DNA of 64,000 nt, taken from NCBI RefSeq assembly GCF_000328565.1, contig NC_019966.1, forward strand, positions 5,022,001 to 5,086,000. The letters are read 5' to 3'. Positions 63,227 to 64,000 of the stretch are shown in pieces. Origin of the DNA: Mycobacterium sp. JS623 (GTDB taxonomy: Bacteria; Actinomycetota; Actinomycetes; Mycobacteriales; Mycobacteriaceae). Each line of letters begins with the position of its first letter. Within the stretch, counting starts at the first letter, position 1. A program made the position numbers and the translations under genes. The notes beneath the pieces were generated by a model. It was not told where the DNA came from and did not search any database. It was given only the letters and a program-made list of their open reading frames with translations.

Positions 63227-64000
63227 GTGTCGTCACCGACATCTGTGCTCAAGCGATTGGTCGTCGGGCGGCCGTTCCGTAGCGACCGGCTTGGTCACAC
63301 GCTGCTGCCAAAACGCATTGCCCTGCCTATCTTCGCGAGCGACCCGCTGTCCTCCGTCGCATATGCGACCCAGGAAATCCTGCTGATCCTGACGCTCGGC
63401 GGATTGGCGTACCTCTACCTCACGCCATGGATCGCCGCGGCGGTAGTGCTGCTGCTCGCCGTCGTGACATTGTCGTATCGCCAGGTGGTGCAGGCCTACC
63501 CAAGCGGCGGCGGTTCGTACGAGGTGGCGTCCACGAACCTGGGTGCCCGCGCGGGACTGGTGGTGGCCGCAGCGCTTCTCGTCGACTATGTGATGACGGT
63601 CGCCGTATCGGTGGCCGCGGGTGTGGACAACATCATCTCGGCGATCCCCGAACTGAACCCGTATCGCGTCGCGATCAACATCGGCTTCATTGTTGTGCTG
63701 ACCGCAATGAACCTGCGCGGTGTGCGCGAATCCGGCCGTGCATTCGCCGTGCCGACCTACGCCTTCATCGCCGGTGTGATGCTGATGATCGCAATCGGCT
63801 TGTTCCGCACGCTGATTGGCGACGCGCCGGTGGCCGAGAGCGCGAACTATGGCATCCATGCCGAACACGTCGGACTGAACACCCTGGCGATCGCGCTGCT
63901 CGCACTGCGGGCGTTCTCGTCAGGCTGCACCGCACTCACCGGCGTGGAAGCGATCTCCAACGGAGTGCCGGCGTTCCGAAAGCCCAAGTCGCTCAATGCC
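63227..64000 (+). CDS. KimA-like (APC/KUP-type) potassium transporter, N-terminal part
   Basis: Partial gene running off the window (258 codons seen). It is very like B. subtilis KimA (YdaO), a high-affinity potassium importer: FASDPLSSVAYATQEILLIL, SYRQVVQAYPSGGGSYEVAS, LLVDYVMTVAVSVAAGVDN, AFSSGCTALTGVEAISNGVP. The Asp and Tyr of ASDPLSSVAY and the Asp, Tyr, Thr and Ser of VDYVMTVAVS match residues reported for ion binding. M. tuberculosis Rv2690c is probably the same family. GTG at 63227. A TATACA box at 63174-63179 in AT-rich sequence may be its -10. Adjacent to kdp, which supports a potassium role. Confidence 0.82.
   Translation, partial: MSSPTSVLKRLVVGRPFRSDRLGHTLLPKRIALPIFASDPLSSVAYATQEILLILTLGGLAYLYLTPWIAAAVVLLLAVVTLSYRQVVQAYPSGGGSYEVASTNLGARAGLVVAAALLVDYVMTVAVSVAAGVDNIISAIPELNPYRVAINIGFIVVLTAMNLRGVRESGRAFAVPTYAFIAGVMLMIAIGLFRTLIGDAPVAESANYGIHAEHVGLNTLAIALLALRAFSSGCTALTGVEAISNGVPAFRKPKSLNA

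Overview
The window is high-GC DNA from a mycobacterium. The evidence is mca (mycothiol chemistry), an antigen 85 type mycolyltransferase, an lpqV-type lipoprotein, Pra-type proline-rich membrane proteins, an EmbR-like regulator and a lysin B-like esterase. Positions 59-30500 follow, as far as I recall, the gene order of the M. tuberculosis Rv1086 to Rv1059 segment, with extra genes inserted (GPP34 protein, acyl-CoA dehydrogenase, DUF559 protein, cysteine dioxygenase/rhodanese pair, acid phosphatase). A species cannot be named from the sequence alone.

Layout. 59-9531: short-chain Z-prenyl diphosphate synthase, hemolysin III, ketosteroid isomerase-like protein, DUF255 thioredoxin-fold protein, mca, greA with a possible attenuator leader, GPP34 protein, metB and an acyl-CoA dehydrogenase. 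9538-16892: three Pra/RDD membrane proteins, cbs, lipU, a GDSL esterase and fadA3. 16923-22533: a DUF559 gene boxed by two copies of one palindrome, a Bax inhibitor-1 family protein, echA9, echA8 and an abhydrolase membrane protein. 22530-31702: sulfur-related pair, lpqV, two convergent patatins, acid phosphatase, glutamine amidotransferase, alcohol dehydrogenase/SDR pair, an Rv1059-type reductase with a KstR-like operator, and an EmbR-like regulator. 31705-43736: DUF732 remnant, SCPx-type thiolase, two paralogous secreted proteins, dctA facing a CitA/CitB-type two-component system, a YVTN propeller protein, YkvA, a lysin B-like protein, an antigen 85 paralogue lacking its usual disulfide, and a frameshifted HPP gene.

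43970-50343 looks accessory: SDR, TetR, cytochrome P450, a frameshifted hydrolase, a small monooxygenase-like protein, a leucine tRNA with a short variable loop, and two coupled LysA-barrel proteins that have lost the PLP lysine. The last part (51144-64000) is an ion-uptake island: CorA, an orphan second kdpA, a divergent kdpFABCDE operon headed by an extra 27-residue membrane peptide, a winged-helix protein, and the start of a KimA-like potassium transporter running off the window.

The potassium island is the most coherent unit. KdpD/KdpE would sense potassium limitation or turgor and drive kdpFABC. The orphan KdpA and the KimA-like carrier suggest additional potassium routes under shared control. 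The most unusual items are the orphan kdpA with an apparent ATC start, the peptide before kdpF, the enlarged cysteine-containing KdpC, the lysine-less LysA-like pair, and the palindromes flanking the DUF559 gene. No transposase, CRISPR array or prophage module was seen.
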